Below, in pieces: positions 1 through 10,188 of a DNA stretch of 64,000 bases. The notes beneath the pieces are model-generated. The model was not told the DNA's origin. It saw only the letters and a list, made by a program, of their open reading frames with translations, and made no database searches. Positions within the stretch are counted from its first letter, which is position 1. The number at the start of each line of letters is the position of its first letter. Source of the DNA: DASRAP01 sp964503275 (GTDB lineage Bacteria > Gemmatimonadota > Gemmatimonadetes > Gemmatimonadales > Gemmatimonadaceae); NCBI GenBank assembly GCA_964503275.1, contig CAZCZO010000006.1:87117-151116 (forward strand). The letters run 5' to 3'. A program made the position numbers and the translations under genes.

Positions 1-1797
<1,797 letters not shown>

Positions 1798-1828
1798 CAG
1801 CCGTGGAAGGAAGAGCGAGAAGAGCCGA

Positions 1829-2521
1829 TCATCGCACGAGGCCCAGTACGATCGCCGTGGGGATGCTCATGAACCCGATCGAGGTGCCCCACGCGAGGGC
1901 AGACACGAGCCCGCGGCGCAGCGGATGGGCCGATGCCTTGGCGACCCCGAGTGAGCGCAACATGGCCCACGCACCGTGGTACAGGTGCAGCCCCGTGAAG
2001 CCCATCGCCACGAGGTAGAAGGCCGACAACCATGGCCAGCGATCGAAGGCGATCAGCACGTTGCCGTACACATCCGCCCGGTCGAAGGCGGGGTGCAGGT
2101 CGCCCGTGGTGAAGTTCATGATGTGGATCGGGATGAACGCGAGGATCACGAGGCCCCCGATCCGCATCAGCCGCGAGGCCACCGTGCTCGCCTGGGGCAC
2201 GCGCTTGGCGTACGCCGTCGGTCGGGCCGCCCGATCGCGCAGCGTCAACTGGGTCGCCGCCACGATGTGCAGGCCGACGCTGACGAGGAGGATCACGCGG
2301 GCCACCCAGAGCAGTTCCTCGGAGGTGTGCAGGAGCTCCGCATAGCGGTTGAACACCTCACGCCCCAGGAAGACCTGCAGGTTGCCGGCCATGTGCCCGA
2401 TCACGAAGCCGACCATGATCACGCCGGTCGCGCCCATGACGATCTTCTTGCCGACCGTGGAGGCCCAGAACCGAGCCAGCGCAGAGCCGGTGCGGGCGGG
2501 GGAAGTGGCAGTCGCGGTCAT
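1829..2521 (-). CDS. sdhC: Succinate dehydrogenase cytochrome b558 subunit
   Basis: This 230-aa protein has five predicted membrane helices and is the single large membrane anchor of a B. subtilis/Bacteroidota-type complex II. It passes electrons from the iron-sulfur subunit to quinone. Candidate haem-ligand histidines within or beside helices are H43 (in GHMAGN), H85, H133, H179 and H182, consistent with the two-haem b558 family. The ATG at 2521 gives a short, Thr/Ser-rich cytoplasmic N-terminus. It lies 9 bp after mdh and 31 bp before sdhA, so malate and succinate dehydrogenases form one TCA operon. Confidence 0.93.
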   Translation of the reverse strand: MTATATSPARTGSALARFWASTVGKKIVMGATGVIMVGFVIGHMAGNLQVFLGREVFNRYAELLHTSEELLWVARVILLVSVGLHIVAATQLTLRDRAARPTAYAKRVPQASTVASRLMRIGGLVILAFIPIHIMNFTTGDLHPAFDRADVYGNVLIAFDRWPWLSAFYLVAMGFTGLHLYHGAWAMLRSLGVAKASAHPLRRGLVSALAWGTSIGFMSIPTAIVLGLVR

Positions 2522-2530
2522 GTCGGAGGA

Positions 2531-3460
2531 TTAGAGCGAGAGCGTACGCATGGGTTCCCGCACCGCATTGGCGCTCTGTTCCAACGCGCCGCGTTCGTCG
2601 GCGGTCAGCGAGACTTCGAGCACCTGCTCCAGCCCGCGCGCGCCCAGCTTGCACGGGACCCCGAGGTAGAGGCCCGACATCCCGTACTCCCCCTCCAGCC
2701 ACGCGGCACAGGGGAGGATACGCTTCTGGTCGCGGACGATCGCCTCGACCATTTGCACCGCGCCGGCCGCCGGCGCGTAGTAGGCCGAGCCGGTCTTCAG
2801 ATGCTTGACGATCTCGGCGCCGCCGTTGCGCGTACGATCAACGATCGCGTCCAGCGTCGCACGATCCATGAGCTGCGTCACCGGAATGCCCGACACCGTC
2901 GTGTACGAGATCAGTGGGACCATCGTGTCGCCATGCCCACCGAGCACCATCGCCTGGATGTCGCGGACGCTGACGTCCAGGGCCTCGGCGAGGAACGCCC
3001 GGTAGCGCGCGGTGTCGAGGACGCCGGCCATGCCGATCACCCGCTCCCGGGGGAAGCCGGACGCATCCTTCGCGACGGCGCACATCACGTCCAGGGGGTT
3101 CGAGACCACGATGAGGATCGCCTGCGGTGACGTCTTGGCGATCTGCTCACTCACGCTGCGCACGATCCCCGCGTTGGTGTTGAGGAGATCGTCGCGCGAC
3201 ATGCCGGGCTTGCGAGCGATGCCGGCCGTGATCACCACCAGATCGGAATCCGCCGTGTCCGCGTAGTCGTTGGTGCCGAGGACACGCGAGTCGAAGTACT
3301 CGATGGGGGCCGACTGCCACTGGTCGAGGCCTTTGCCCTGCGGGATGCCTTCGGCGACATCGAGCATCACGACATGACGCGCGAGCTCCTTTTCCGCGAT
3401 GCGTTGGGCAGTGGTAGCGCCGACGTTGCCGGCACCGACGACGGTGATCTTGCGGACCAT
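2531..3460 (-). CDS. mdh: Malate dehydrogenase (LDH-like type)
   Basis: NAD-dependent oxidation of malate to oxaloacetate in the TCA cycle. The 309-aa protein has the Rossmann motif GAGNVGA (residues 9-15). D34 follows beta-2 and selects NAD over NADP. The active site has R83 in the mobile loop (IARKPGM), R89, the D149/R152 pair and catalytic H176 (GGHGDTM). Arg rather than Gln at position 83 marks malate specificity within the LDH/MDH superfamily. The ATG start at 3460 begins directly with the first beta strand. It is followed by sdhC after 9 bp. Confidence 0.96.
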   Translation of the reverse strand: MVRKITVVGAGNVGATTAQRIAEKELARHVVMLDVAEGIPQGKGLDQWQSAPIEYFDSRVLGTNDYADTADSDLVVITAGIARKPGMSRDDLLNTNAGIVRSVSEQIAKTSPQAILIVVSNPLDVMCAVAKDASGFPRERVIGMAGVLDTARYRAFLAEALDVSVRDIQAMVLGGHGDTMVPLISYTTVSGIPVTQLMDRATLDAIVDRTRNGGAEIVKHLKTGSAYYAPAAGAVQMVEAIVRDQKRILPCAAWLEGEYGMSGLYLGVPCKLGARGLEQVLEVSLTADERGALEQSANAVREPMRTLSL

Positions 3461-3495
3461 GACACGAAGGGGGCGAAGGGGAGGGTGGGTCGGAT

Positions 3496-3513
3496 ACTAC
3501 CCAGAAAGGTAGT
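3496..3513 (-). terminator. Short hairpin between moaA and mdh
   Basis: A perfect 6-bp inverted repeat (ACTACC/GGTAGT) with a 6-nt loop lies in the 78-bp gap between the moaA stop and the mdh start. No clear U-run follows on the minus strand. It could be a weak terminator or a leader hairpin for mdh. The role is inferred from position only. Confidence 0.25.
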
Positions 3514-3538
3514 GCCCGTACCGAGGCCTCGGAACCGT

Positions 3539-4510
3539 CTACCCGCCGACTTGTGAGAGCGCGCGGAGGCCACCGACACGCATCTGCAAGAGGTCGTGCG
3601 CCTCTGGCTTCTCGGCCAGTGCCCGCACGAACCACGGACCCAACGGTTCCCCACGCCGCAACGGCGTCCGCAGATCGACCTCATGGTCACCGAAGAGACA
3701 GGTGCGTAAGCGTCCATCCGCCGTGAGGCGGACCCGATTGCACGTGCCGCAATACGTGTGGCTCATCGGGGTGATGACGCCGATGGTCCCGGGCGCGCCC
3801 GGCAGACGGTGATAGACGGCCGGGCCGTTGCCCGCCGCGGGGCCGGCGTCGGACCGCAGGTCGCCCAGCGTGGCGACGCGGGCCAAGACCTCCGCGCTCG
3901 GCACGACGTGCTCCCACGTCAGATCCCGCAGTGACCCGACCGGCATCAGCTCGATGAAGCGCACATGCCACGGGTGCTCGAGCGTGAGGGCCGCGAAGTC
4001 GACGATCTCGTCGTCATTCACGCCGCGCAGCACGACCACGTTGATCTTGACCGGCCCGAGCCCGGCAGCCGTCGCGGCCCGCGCGGCGACCACCGGATCG
4101 AATCCCAAGTCCCGGCGTGCGATCGTCACGATGCGGTCGGGGCGCAGCGAGTCGGCCGACAGATTCACCCGATCCAGCCCCGCCGCGCGCAATGTGGCGG
4201 CGAGCTGCGGGAGCCGGACCCCGTTGGTCGACAACGCGATATCCTCGATGCCCTCGATGCGGCGCAGCTGCGCGATCAGGACGTCGAGCTCGGGACGCAG
4301 GGTCGGCTCGCCGCCGGTGAGCCGGATGCGCTTCAACCCCAGTGGGGCGAGTTGACGCACCACCTCGGTGATCTCCTCGTAGCTGAGGATGTCATCCTTG
4401 GGGAGCCACGCCAGTCCCTCGAGCGGCATGCAGTACGTGCAGCGGAAGTTGCAGCGATCGGTGACCGAGATGCGCAGGTACTCGATCGACCGTCCGAATT
4501 GATCGATCAC
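3539..4510 (-). CDS. moaA: GTP 3',8-cyclase MoaA
   Basis: Radical-SAM enzyme that, with MoaC, converts GTP to cyclic pyranopterin monophosphate, the first step of molybdenum cofactor synthesis. The N-terminal cluster motif CNFRCTYC binds the SAM [4Fe-4S]. TGGEPTLR is the SAM-contact motif. A C-terminal CGTCNRVRL plus a later Cys (RTCLFG) binds the second cluster and GTP. The protein ends in Gly-Gly, the conserved catalytic tail of MoaA. I chose the GTG at 4510 (VIDQFGRS), which overlaps the moaE stop as GTGA, over an upstream GTG at 4528. This gives 323 aa. Confidence 0.95.
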   Translation of the reverse strand: MIDQFGRSIEYLRISVTDRCNFRCTYCMPLEGLAWLPKDDILSYEEITEVVRQLAPLGLKRIRLTGGEPTLRPELDVLIAQLRRIEGIEDIALSTNGVRLPQLAATLRAAGLDRVNLSADSLRPDRIVTIARRDLGFDPVVAARAATAAGLGPVKINVVVLRGVNDDEIVDFAALTLEHPWHVRFIELMPVGSLRDLTWEHVVPSAEVLARVATLGDLRSDAGPAAGNGPAVYHRLPGAPGTIGVITPMSHTYCGTCNRVRLTADGRLRTCLFGDHEVDLRTPLRRGEPLGPWFVRALAEKPEAHDLLQMRVGGLRALSQVGG

Positions 4511-4926
4511 AAGGCCACCTCCACCCACTCGGCGGGGCCATCCGCGTAGTGCTCACGCTTCCAGATCGGGACCCGCCGCTTCAACTGCTCGAGGACGAAC
4601 TCGCAGGCGGCGAATGCGGCGCGCCGGTGCGGGTGTGCCGCCACGACGACCACCGCCGCGTCGCCGATGCGGAGCGCACCCAACCGGTGTTCCACGGCCA
4701 CCGCGACGTCCGCCCACTGCGCCTCGGCCTCCGCGACGATCAGGGCGAGCTCGCGCTCGGCCATCGGCCGATAGGCGCGGTAGTCCAGCGCGAGGACGGG
4801 TCGTCCGGCATTGCGATCCCGGACACATCCCACGAACGTCACCACACCGCCACGAGCGTCCGCGGTGACGAGTCCCATGAGCCGCGCCGGATCCAAGGGC
4901 TCTTCCACGATCGCGCTGTGGCTCAT
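4507..4926 (-). CDS. moaE: Molybdopterin synthase catalytic subunit MoaE
   Basis: Large subunit of molybdopterin synthase (139 aa), which inserts two sulfurs from the MoaD thiocarboxylate into precursor Z. Family features are GGVVTFVGCVRD at residues 26-37, the LDYRAY segment, the HRLG motif, and KRRVPIWKRE with the catalytic lysines. It begins with an ATG overlapping the moaD stop (ATGA) and ends overlapping the moaA start (GTGA). The tight coupling suits a heteromeric enzyme made in fixed stoichiometry with MoaD. Confidence 0.95.
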   Translation of the reverse strand: MSHSAIVEEPLDPARLMGLVTADARGGVVTFVGCVRDRNAGRPVLALDYRAYRPMAERELALIVAEAEAQWADVAVAVEHRLGALRIGDAAVVVVAAHPHRRAAFAACEFVLEQLKRRVPIWKREHYADGPAEWVEVAL

Positions 4927-5174
4927 CCGCCGGCCACCGGTGGGATCGCCGCGATCTCGTCGGACGTCCCGATCGCGGCGTCGAGCGCGACGAAGCAGTG
5001 ATTCACGGCGATCCGCGTACTCGCGGGGATCCCCTCGCCTCCCGGCAGCGCGCGCAGCGCGGCCAGGACATCGCCGGCGGTCGGGGCCGGCGGGAGCAGC
5101 ACGCTCACCCGCTCCGCCCCGAGGAGGTCCGCCACCCGAGCGAACACCAGGACGGTCGCGGTCGCGGCGCTCAC
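4923..5174 (-). CDS. moaD: Molybdopterin synthase sulfur carrier MoaD
   Basis: An 83-aa ubiquitin-fold protein ending in Gly-Gly (PPVAGG). The C-terminus is adenylated and converted to a thiocarboxylate, then donates sulfur to precursor Z within MoaE. The start (VLVFARVADLLG) matches the family's first beta strand and helix. The GTG start at 5174 overlaps the stop of the HU gene as GTGA. No activating MoeB is in the window. Confidence 0.93.
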   Translation of the reverse strand: MSAATATVLVFARVADLLGAERVSVLLPPAPTAGDVLAALRALPGGEGIPASTRIAVNHCFVALDAAIGTSDEIAAIPPVAGG

Positions 5175-5494
5175 TCGTCGTCCAGTTCTTTTTCGTAGGG
5201 CTCGCCGGCCACGATAGCCCGCAGCTCCTTCGACGGCTTGAACACGGGCACCGGTCGTGCGGCCACCTCGACCGGCGCGCCGGTGCGCGGATTGCGCGCC
5301 ATACGGGTCTTGCGTTGACGGATCTTGAAGGTGCCGAATCCGCGCACTTCGATGTTCTTCTGCTCTGCCATGGCGACTTTGATCGCGTCCAGGAAGGCGT
5401 CCACGACGCGTGCACAGTCCTTCTTGGAGATCAGCGGTCCGGTGGTCCGCGCGATCTCATTCGTCACCAGCTCGACCAGGTCGGCTTTCGTCAT
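5171..5494 (-). CDS. HU/IHF-family DNA-binding protein
   Basis: A 107-aa nucleoid protein that bends or compacts DNA as a dimer. It has the HU fold with helix 1 at MTKADLVELV, the core motif VRGFGTFKIRQRKTRMARNP carrying the DNA-binding arm, and a C-terminal helix. It is about 15 residues longer than E. coli HU and has an acidic tail (EKELDDE). The ATG at 5494 is chosen over an upstream in-frame start at 5584 because it gives the canonical MTKADL N-terminus. Its stop overlaps the moaD start, so it heads the molybdopterin operon, which is unusual company for HU. Confidence 0.93.
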   Translation of the reverse strand: MTKADLVELVTNEIARTTGPLISKKDCARVVDAFLDAIKVAMAEQKNIEVRGFGTFKIRQRKTRMARNPRTGAPVEVAARPVPVFKPSKELRAIVAGEPYEKELDDE

Positions 5495-5547
5495 TCGGTC
5501 GTCCTCGACATCCCACGCCAGGGTGCCGCCATCGGGATCGAAAGTGC

Positions 5548-5577
5548 CGAAGCCCCGGCCGACAGGCTGGGGCTTCG
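5548..5577 (-). terminator. GC-rich hairpin after carA
   Basis: A perfect 9-bp stem (CGAAGCCCC/GGGGCTTCG) with a 12-nt loop lies in the 139-bp gap between carA and the HU gene. On the minus strand it is followed by GCACTTT, only a weak U-tract. It probably ends the secG-carA transcript or acts as a leader hairpin for the HU-moa operon. Confidence 0.4.
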
Positions 5578-5633
5578 AGGACAAGGCTAACGCCGTAGGT
5601 GCTTATGTGTCAAGGACTTGTGGTCCTGCGTTC

Positions 5634-6743
5634 TCAGCGAGCGCGCACAGCCGCCATGAAGTCGTCGAAGAGCGGCCGCGCATCGTGCGGCCCCGGGGCG
5701 GCCTCCGGGTGATACTGCACCGAGAAGATGGGCAAGTCGCGGTGCCGAACCCCTTCGATCGTACCGTCATTGAGGTTGACATGCGTCACCTCCAGCGACG
5801 GCGCGCCCGGCACCCCCTGCTCATCCCCCGCGACGGCAAAGCCGTGGTTCTGTGAGGTGATCAGCACTTGGCCCGTGGTCAAGTCCTTCACCGGCTGATT
5901 CCCGCCTCGGTGCCCGAAGGGCAGCTTGACGGTCGAGCCGCCGAAGGTCAGGCCGATGAGCTGATGCCCGAGGCAGATCCCGAACATCGGGACCCCGGCC
6001 TCGGCGACCTCGCGGATCGCGGCGGGCGCGTACTCGACGGCCGCCGGGTCTCCGGGTCCGTTGGAGAGGAACACCCCATCTGGACGACGAGCAAGCACCT
6101 CGGCGGCTGGGGTCGTGGCCGGAACGACCGTGACGCGGCACCCGCGCTCCTCGAAGAGCCGCAGGATGTTGCGCTTGATGCCGAAGTCGTACGCGACGAT
6201 GTGGTGGGCGGCGGTGTCGGCGCCCCAGCTGTACTCCTCAGCGGTCGATACGACCGACGCGAGATCGAGCCCGGACATCGAGGGGCAGGCCTCGAGCGCA
6301 GCCAGCGCTTCGCGATCGGGCGTCGTGCCCACGCCGATGACGCCTCGCAGCACTCCGCCGGACCGCAGGTGGCGGGTCAGGCGCCGTGTGTCCACGCCTT
6401 CGAGGATCGGGATACCCGCCTCACCGAGGTACCGATCGAGCGAAGAGGTCGCGCGCCAGTTCGCGTACTGGCGCGACAGCTCCTTCACCACGACCCCCGC
6501 GACCGACGGTGCCGCCGACTCGGGGTCCTCCCCGTTGATCCCGTAGTTGCCGATCATCGGCGAGGTCATCACGACGATCTGGCCCGAGTAGGACGGATCG
6601 GTGAAGACCTCCTGATACCCGGTCATGTTCGTCGTGAACACCACCTCGGCCACGGCCGCACGCTCAGGCCCGTGATGCCGCCCAGCGAACAGGGTCCCGT
6701 CCTCAAGGAGGAGGAACCCTGCGCGTCCACGAACGATGCTCAC
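5634..6743 (-). CDS. carA: Carbamoyl-phosphate synthase small subunit
   Basis: Glutaminase subunit (369 aa) that supplies ammonia to CarB for carbamoyl phosphate used in arginine and pyrimidine synthesis. The N-terminal CPSase_sm domain has FTTNMTGYQEVFTDPSY near residue 36. The class I amidotransferase domain carries nucleophile C257 (GICLGHQ) and the H345/E347 pair (YHPEAAPGP). The start is GTG at 6743, 6 bp after the secG stop. No carB is nearby. Confidence 0.96.
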   Translation of the reverse strand: MSIVRGRAGFLLLEDGTLFAGRHHGPERAAVAEVVFTTNMTGYQEVFTDPSYSGQIVVMTSPMIGNYGINGEDPESAAPSVAGVVVKELSRQYANWRATSSLDRYLGEAGIPILEGVDTRRLTRHLRSGGVLRGVIGVGTTPDREALAALEACPSMSGLDLASVVSTAEEYSWGADTAAHHIVAYDFGIKRNILRLFEERGCRVTVVPATTPAAEVLARRPDGVFLSNGPGDPAAVEYAPAAIREVAEAGVPMFGICLGHQLIGLTFGGSTVKLPFGHRGGNQPVKDLTTGQVLITSQNHGFAVAGDEQGVPGAPSLEVTHVNLNDGTIEGVRHRDLPIFSVQYHPEAAPGPHDARPLFDDFMAAVRAR

Positions 6744-6749
6744 GGGCGT

Positions 6750-7118
6750 TTACTGCGAAGCGCCGCTGTCGCCGCCCGTGGGCGGCACGCTCTGCAGCGG
6801 CACCGTCGGCGCGCCGGCCGGCGCCGTGGGCGCGGCTGGGGGCGCCGAGAACTGGTCGTCAAGCACTGAGCGGACGCCCCGGCTCCGGGCCGACATGATC
6901 TGCAGGACGAACGCCAACGTCAAGAAGATGCCACCGGCCCACCAGCTGGTCTTGGTCAGCAGGTTGCCGGCTTCGCGAGACCCGAGCAAGGAGTTCGGAC
7001 TCGAGCCCGCTCCCCCGAACGATGCGGCGAGACCCCCGCCCTTCCCGGCCTGCAGAAGGATCGCGGCGCCCAATACGACCGCGTCGATGAGCAACAGCAC
7101 TACGAGAAATTTGTACAT
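6750..7118 (-). CDS. secG: Preprotein translocase subunit SecG
   Basis: A 122-aa SecG: helix 1 (residues 2-22), the conserved loop LLQAGKGGGLAASFGG, the LTKTSWW segment and helix 2 (FLTLAFVLQIM). It assists SecYEA-driven protein export. After the second helix there is an Ala/Pro/Gly-rich tail of about 40 residues, common in secG genes of GC-rich bacteria. It lies 78 bp after tpiA and just before carA. In many bacteria secG follows tpiA, as it does here. Confidence 0.92.
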   Translation of the reverse strand: MYKFLVVLLLIDAVVLGAAILLQAGKGGGLAASFGGAGSSPNSLLGSREAGNLLTKTSWWAGGIFLTLAFVLQIMSARSRGVRSVLDDQFSAPPAAPTAPAGAPTVPLQSVPPTGGDSGASQ

Positions 7119-7196
7119 CGGTCTGGTGTGAGATACAGTCTCGAAACATACACCGAACCCAGGGCATCCGTCCAGCCCCGCAGCACACCGGGACGG

Positions 7197-7955
7197 CTAC
7201 TCGCCCAACCGTGTCGAGACGATCGACTGCCAGCCGTCGGCGTCCAGCGAGGCCCCACCCACCAGCACGCCATCCACGTGCTCTTCGGCGACGAGCGCCT
7301 TGACGTTCTGCTGGGTCACGGACCCGCCGTACAGGATGGGGACCCCGCGCGGTCGCTCCGTCCGCTCCCGCACCGCCGCACGCAGCTGCGCATGCACCGC
7401 GTTCGCGTCGGCCGGGGTCGCGTTCTGCCCCGTACCGATCGCCCAGACGGGCTCGTAGGCGAGGAGCATCTGACCGACCTGGGTCGGCTCCAGTCCGTCG
7501 ATCGCCGAGAACAATTGGCGTGTCACGACCTCGAGCGTCGTGCCGGCGCTGCGTTGCTCCAGCGTCTCCCCGACGCAGAGTACGGGCACGAGGCCCGCCC
7601 GGAACGCGGCGCGCACTTTGCGCTGCGTGTCGGGCTCGGTCTCCCCGAACACATGGCGTCGCTCGGAGTGGCCGATCAACGCATAGCGCGCACCCGCGCT
7701 CCGAGCGATCGGCGCGGAGTTCTCGCCGGTGAACGCGCCCTTGTCCTCCCAGTGGACGTTCTGCACCCCCACCTGGATATCGGACCGGTCCTTCAGGCCG
7801 GCGACGACCGTGGAGAGGGCGATCGCCGACGGGAACAGGATGACGGAGCGGTCCTGCATCCGCCCATAGTGTGCGAGGAACTGTCGGAGGAACGCAGCGG
7901 CATCGGTCGGCCCATGGTTCATCTTCCAGTTGCCGGCGAAGATCAACGGCTTCAT
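7197..7955 (-). CDS. tpiA: Triosephosphate isomerase
   Basis: Interconverts dihydroxyacetone phosphate and glyceraldehyde 3-phosphate. The 252-aa protein starts MKPLIFAGNWKMN with the catalytic Lys in NWKMN. It also has GHSERR (electrophilic His), AYEPVWAIGTG (catalytic Glu and loop 6) and GGSV for phosphate binding. The ATG at 7955 is preferred; the open frame extends upstream only by overlap with pgk. It lies 20 bp after pgk and completes a gap-pgk-tpiA operon. Confidence 0.97.
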   Translation of the reverse strand: MKPLIFAGNWKMNHGPTDAAAFLRQFLAHYGRMQDRSVILFPSAIALSTVVAGLKDRSDIQVGVQNVHWEDKGAFTGENSAPIARSAGARYALIGHSERRHVFGETEPDTQRKVRAAFRAGLVPVLCVGETLEQRSAGTTLEVVTRQLFSAIDGLEPTQVGQMLLAYEPVWAIGTGQNATPADANAVHAQLRAAVRERTERPRGVPILYGGSVTQQNVKALVAEEHVDGVLVGGASLDADGWQSIVSTRLGE

Positions 7956-7975
7956 AGCGTGTCGGGTGAGATGGG

Positions 7976-9178
7976 TCAGGCGGCGTCGAGCGCGGCCACA
8001 CCCGGCAGCGTACGGCCTTCGAGGAACTCCAGCGACGCGCCGCCTCCGGTACTGACGTGGCTCATCGCGCTGGCCAACCCGGCCTGCGCGACGGCCGCCG
8101 CCGAGTCCCCGCCGCCGACGATGGTCGTCGCACCGCGCCGCGTCGCGTCCGCCATCGCGCGGGCGACGGTGGAGGTCCCGTGGTCGAGTGGTGGGTGCTC
8201 GAACACGCCCATCGGCCCATTCCACAGCACCGTCTTCGCGGACAGGATCGCGCGCGCGTACGAGGCCGCGGTCTCCGGGCCGATGTCCAGCATCGCCTCG
8301 CTCGCTGGGATCTGGTCGCGCCGCACGGGGTGCGCCTCGGAGGCCCGCGCGATGGACGGTGCGACCAGCGCATCGTGCGGGAGGATGAGCGTCGTCCCCG
8401 AGCGGGCGATCAATTCCGCCGCGAGGTCCACGCGGTCCGGCTCGACCAACGACGACCCCACTTCGAGGCCCATCGCCCGGTAGAAGGTGCAGGCCATGGC
8501 CCCGCCGATCAGCAAGGCATCCACCTTCGGCAGGAGGGCCTCGATCACGTCGATCTTGCCGGAGATCTTGGACCCGCCCAGCACCGCGACGAACGGTCGC
8601 TTCGGCGCATCCAGCGCCGTCCCGAGATACGTCAGCTCACGCGCCATGAGCAACCCGGCCACCGCCGGCTTCAGCACCTGGGCCACGCCCACCGTCGACG
8701 CGTGTGCGCGATGCGCCGCGCCGAAGGCATCGTTCACAAAGACGTCGCCCAGGGCGGCGAGACGCTCCGACAGCCCTGGGTCGTTCGTCTCCTCGCCCGC
8801 AAGGAACCGCGTGTTCTCCAGGACGAGGACGGACCCATCGGCGAGCTGTCGCGTGGCCGCGACGGCGGCCGCGCTGTCCGTCTCACCGAAGAACGTGACC
8901 GGGAACGGCGCGAGCGTCGCGAAGTGCGCCGCGACGCCGGCCAACGAATAGCGTGGATCAGGGCCACCGCGCGGGCGGCCGAAGTGCGAGAGGAGGACGA
9001 CCCGCGCCCCCCGCGTGGTCAACCACTCCAGGGTCGGGATCGCGGCGACCAGCCGGGTCGCATCCGTGACCCGACCGGCCTCATCGACCGGCACGTTGAA
9101 ATCCACACGCACCAGCACCCGGCGGCCACGCCACTCACCCGGCAGGTCCGCCGGGGTCTGCACCCGCCCCTTCGTCAC
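7976..9178 (-). CDS. pgk: Phosphoglycerate kinase
   Basis: Transfers phosphate from 1,3-bisphosphoglycerate to ADP. The 400-aa protein has the signature RVLVRVDFNVP near the N-terminus, LSHFGRPRG, and the nucleotide-binding loop GGGDSAAAV with STGGGASLEFLEG at the C-terminus. The GTG at 9178 (VTKGRVQTPADL) overlaps the gap stop as GTGA. The open frame extends 52 codons further upstream but within the gap coding region, so that extension is not used. Confidence 0.97.
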   Translation of the reverse strand: MTKGRVQTPADLPGEWRGRRVLVRVDFNVPVDEAGRVTDATRLVAAIPTLEWLTTRGARVVLLSHFGRPRGGPDPRYSLAGVAAHFATLAPFPVTFFGETDSAAAVAATRQLADGSVLVLENTRFLAGEETNDPGLSERLAALGDVFVNDAFGAAHRAHASTVGVAQVLKPAVAGLLMARELTYLGTALDAPKRPFVAVLGGSKISGKIDVIEALLPKVDALLIGGAMACTFYRAMGLEVGSSLVEPDRVDLAAELIARSGTTLILPHDALVAPSIARASEAHPVRRDQIPASEAMLDIGPETAASYARAILSAKTVLWNGPMGVFEHPPLDHGTSTVARAMADATRRGATTIVGGGDSAAAVAQAGLASAMSHVSTGGGASLEFLEGRTLPGVAALDAA

Positions 9179-10188
9179 GAGACGCCGCCGACCAGACGCA
9201 ACAGGTCCAGACAACGGTTCGAGTAGCCCCACTCGTTGTCGTACCAGCCCGACAACTTCACGAGCGTCCCATCGATCACGTTGGTGCACTTCGCGTCGAG
9301 GATGCACGAATGCGGGTTGCCGATATAGTCGCACGAGACGAGTTCGAGCGGCGAATAGGCGAGGATCCCGCGCAGGGGGCCCGACTCGCTCGCCGCCAGG
9401 AACGCCGCGTTGACGTCAGCGATGGTGGTCGGGCGCTCGACCTCGACCGTGAGCTCGGTCAGGGAGACGTTCGGCGTCGGCACGCGGATCGCGATGCCGT
9501 CGATCTTGCCCTGCACCTCGGGGATGACCAGACCGGTCGCCTTCGCGGCGCCCGTGGACGTCGGGATCATGGAGACCGCGGCCGCACGCGAACGGCGCAG
9601 GTCCTTGTGCGGCTGATCGAGCAGCGACTGATCGTTCGTGTACGAGTGGATCGTGACCATCGACGCATGGCGGAAGCCGAAGGTCTCCCGCACGACCTGC
9701 ACCATGGGCACGAGACAGTTCGTCGTGCACGAGGCATTGGACAGGATGTGGTGCGAGGCCGCATCGTACTTCTGATGGTTCACGCCCATCACGATCGTGA
9801 TGTCCTCGCCCGTCGCGGGGGCCGAGATGATCACCTTGCGGGCCCCGGCGTCGCGATGCTTCTGGGCGTCGGCGGCGTTCGTGAACCGGCCCGTCGATTC
9901 GAGCACGACATCGACGCCGAGCGCCTTCCACGGGAGCTTGGCCGGATCGCGCTCGGCCAGCACCGCGAGGTCCTTGCCGTTGATCCGCATCCCCGTGGCC
10001 GTGCGCTCGACCGATCCGGCGAAGGTCCGGTGCACGGAGTCGTAGGTGAACAGGTGCATCAGCGTCGCCGGATCGGTCAGATCGTTGACGGCGACGAACT
10101 CGAGATCGGTCATGCCGCGCTCGTGTGCGGCGCGAAGCACTTGGCGCCCGATGCGGCCGAAGCCGTTGATGCCGACGCGGATGGTCAT
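9175..10188 (-). CDS. gap: Glyceraldehyde-3-phosphate dehydrogenase
   Basis: Type I, NAD-dependent GAPDH (337 aa). It begins MTIRVGINGFGRIGRQ with the Rossmann motif. The nucleophilic Cys lies in ASCTTN, with a His in the HSYT motif. KVIPEL-like and WYDNEWGYSN segments are also present. The ATG at 10188 overlaps the comF stop (ATGA), and its own stop overlaps the pgk GTG. It heads the glycolytic part of the operon. Confidence 0.96.
   Translation of the reverse strand: MTIRVGINGFGRIGRQVLRAAHERGMTDLEFVAVNDLTDPATLMHLFTYDSVHRTFAGSVERTATGMRINGKDLAVLAERDPAKLPWKALGVDVVLESTGRFTNAADAQKHRDAGARKVIISAPATGEDITIVMGVNHQKYDAASHHILSNASCTTNCLVPMVQVVRETFGFRHASMVTIHSYTNDQSLLDQPHKDLRRSRAAAVSMIPTSTGAAKATGLVIPEVQGKIDGIAIRVPTPNVSLTELTVEVERPTTIADVNAAFLAASESGPLRGILAYSPLELVSCDYIGNPHSCILDAKCTNVIDGTLVKLSGWYDNEWGYSNRCLDLLRLVGGVS

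Noticed and set aside
1976..3130. 384-codon plus-strand open frame opposite sdhC and mdh
   Set aside because: It spans two clear minus-strand genes and their junction and is rich in His/Arg/Asp, as antisense GC-rich frames are.
7168..7196. CCGTCC/GGACGG inverted repeat between tpiA and secG
   Set aside because: Only a 6-bp stem with a 17-nt loop and no U-tract, so it is close to chance at this GC content.
7128..8483. 451-codon plus-strand open frame opposite tpiA and pgk
   Set aside because: Antisense to two essential, fully conserved genes, with no motif.
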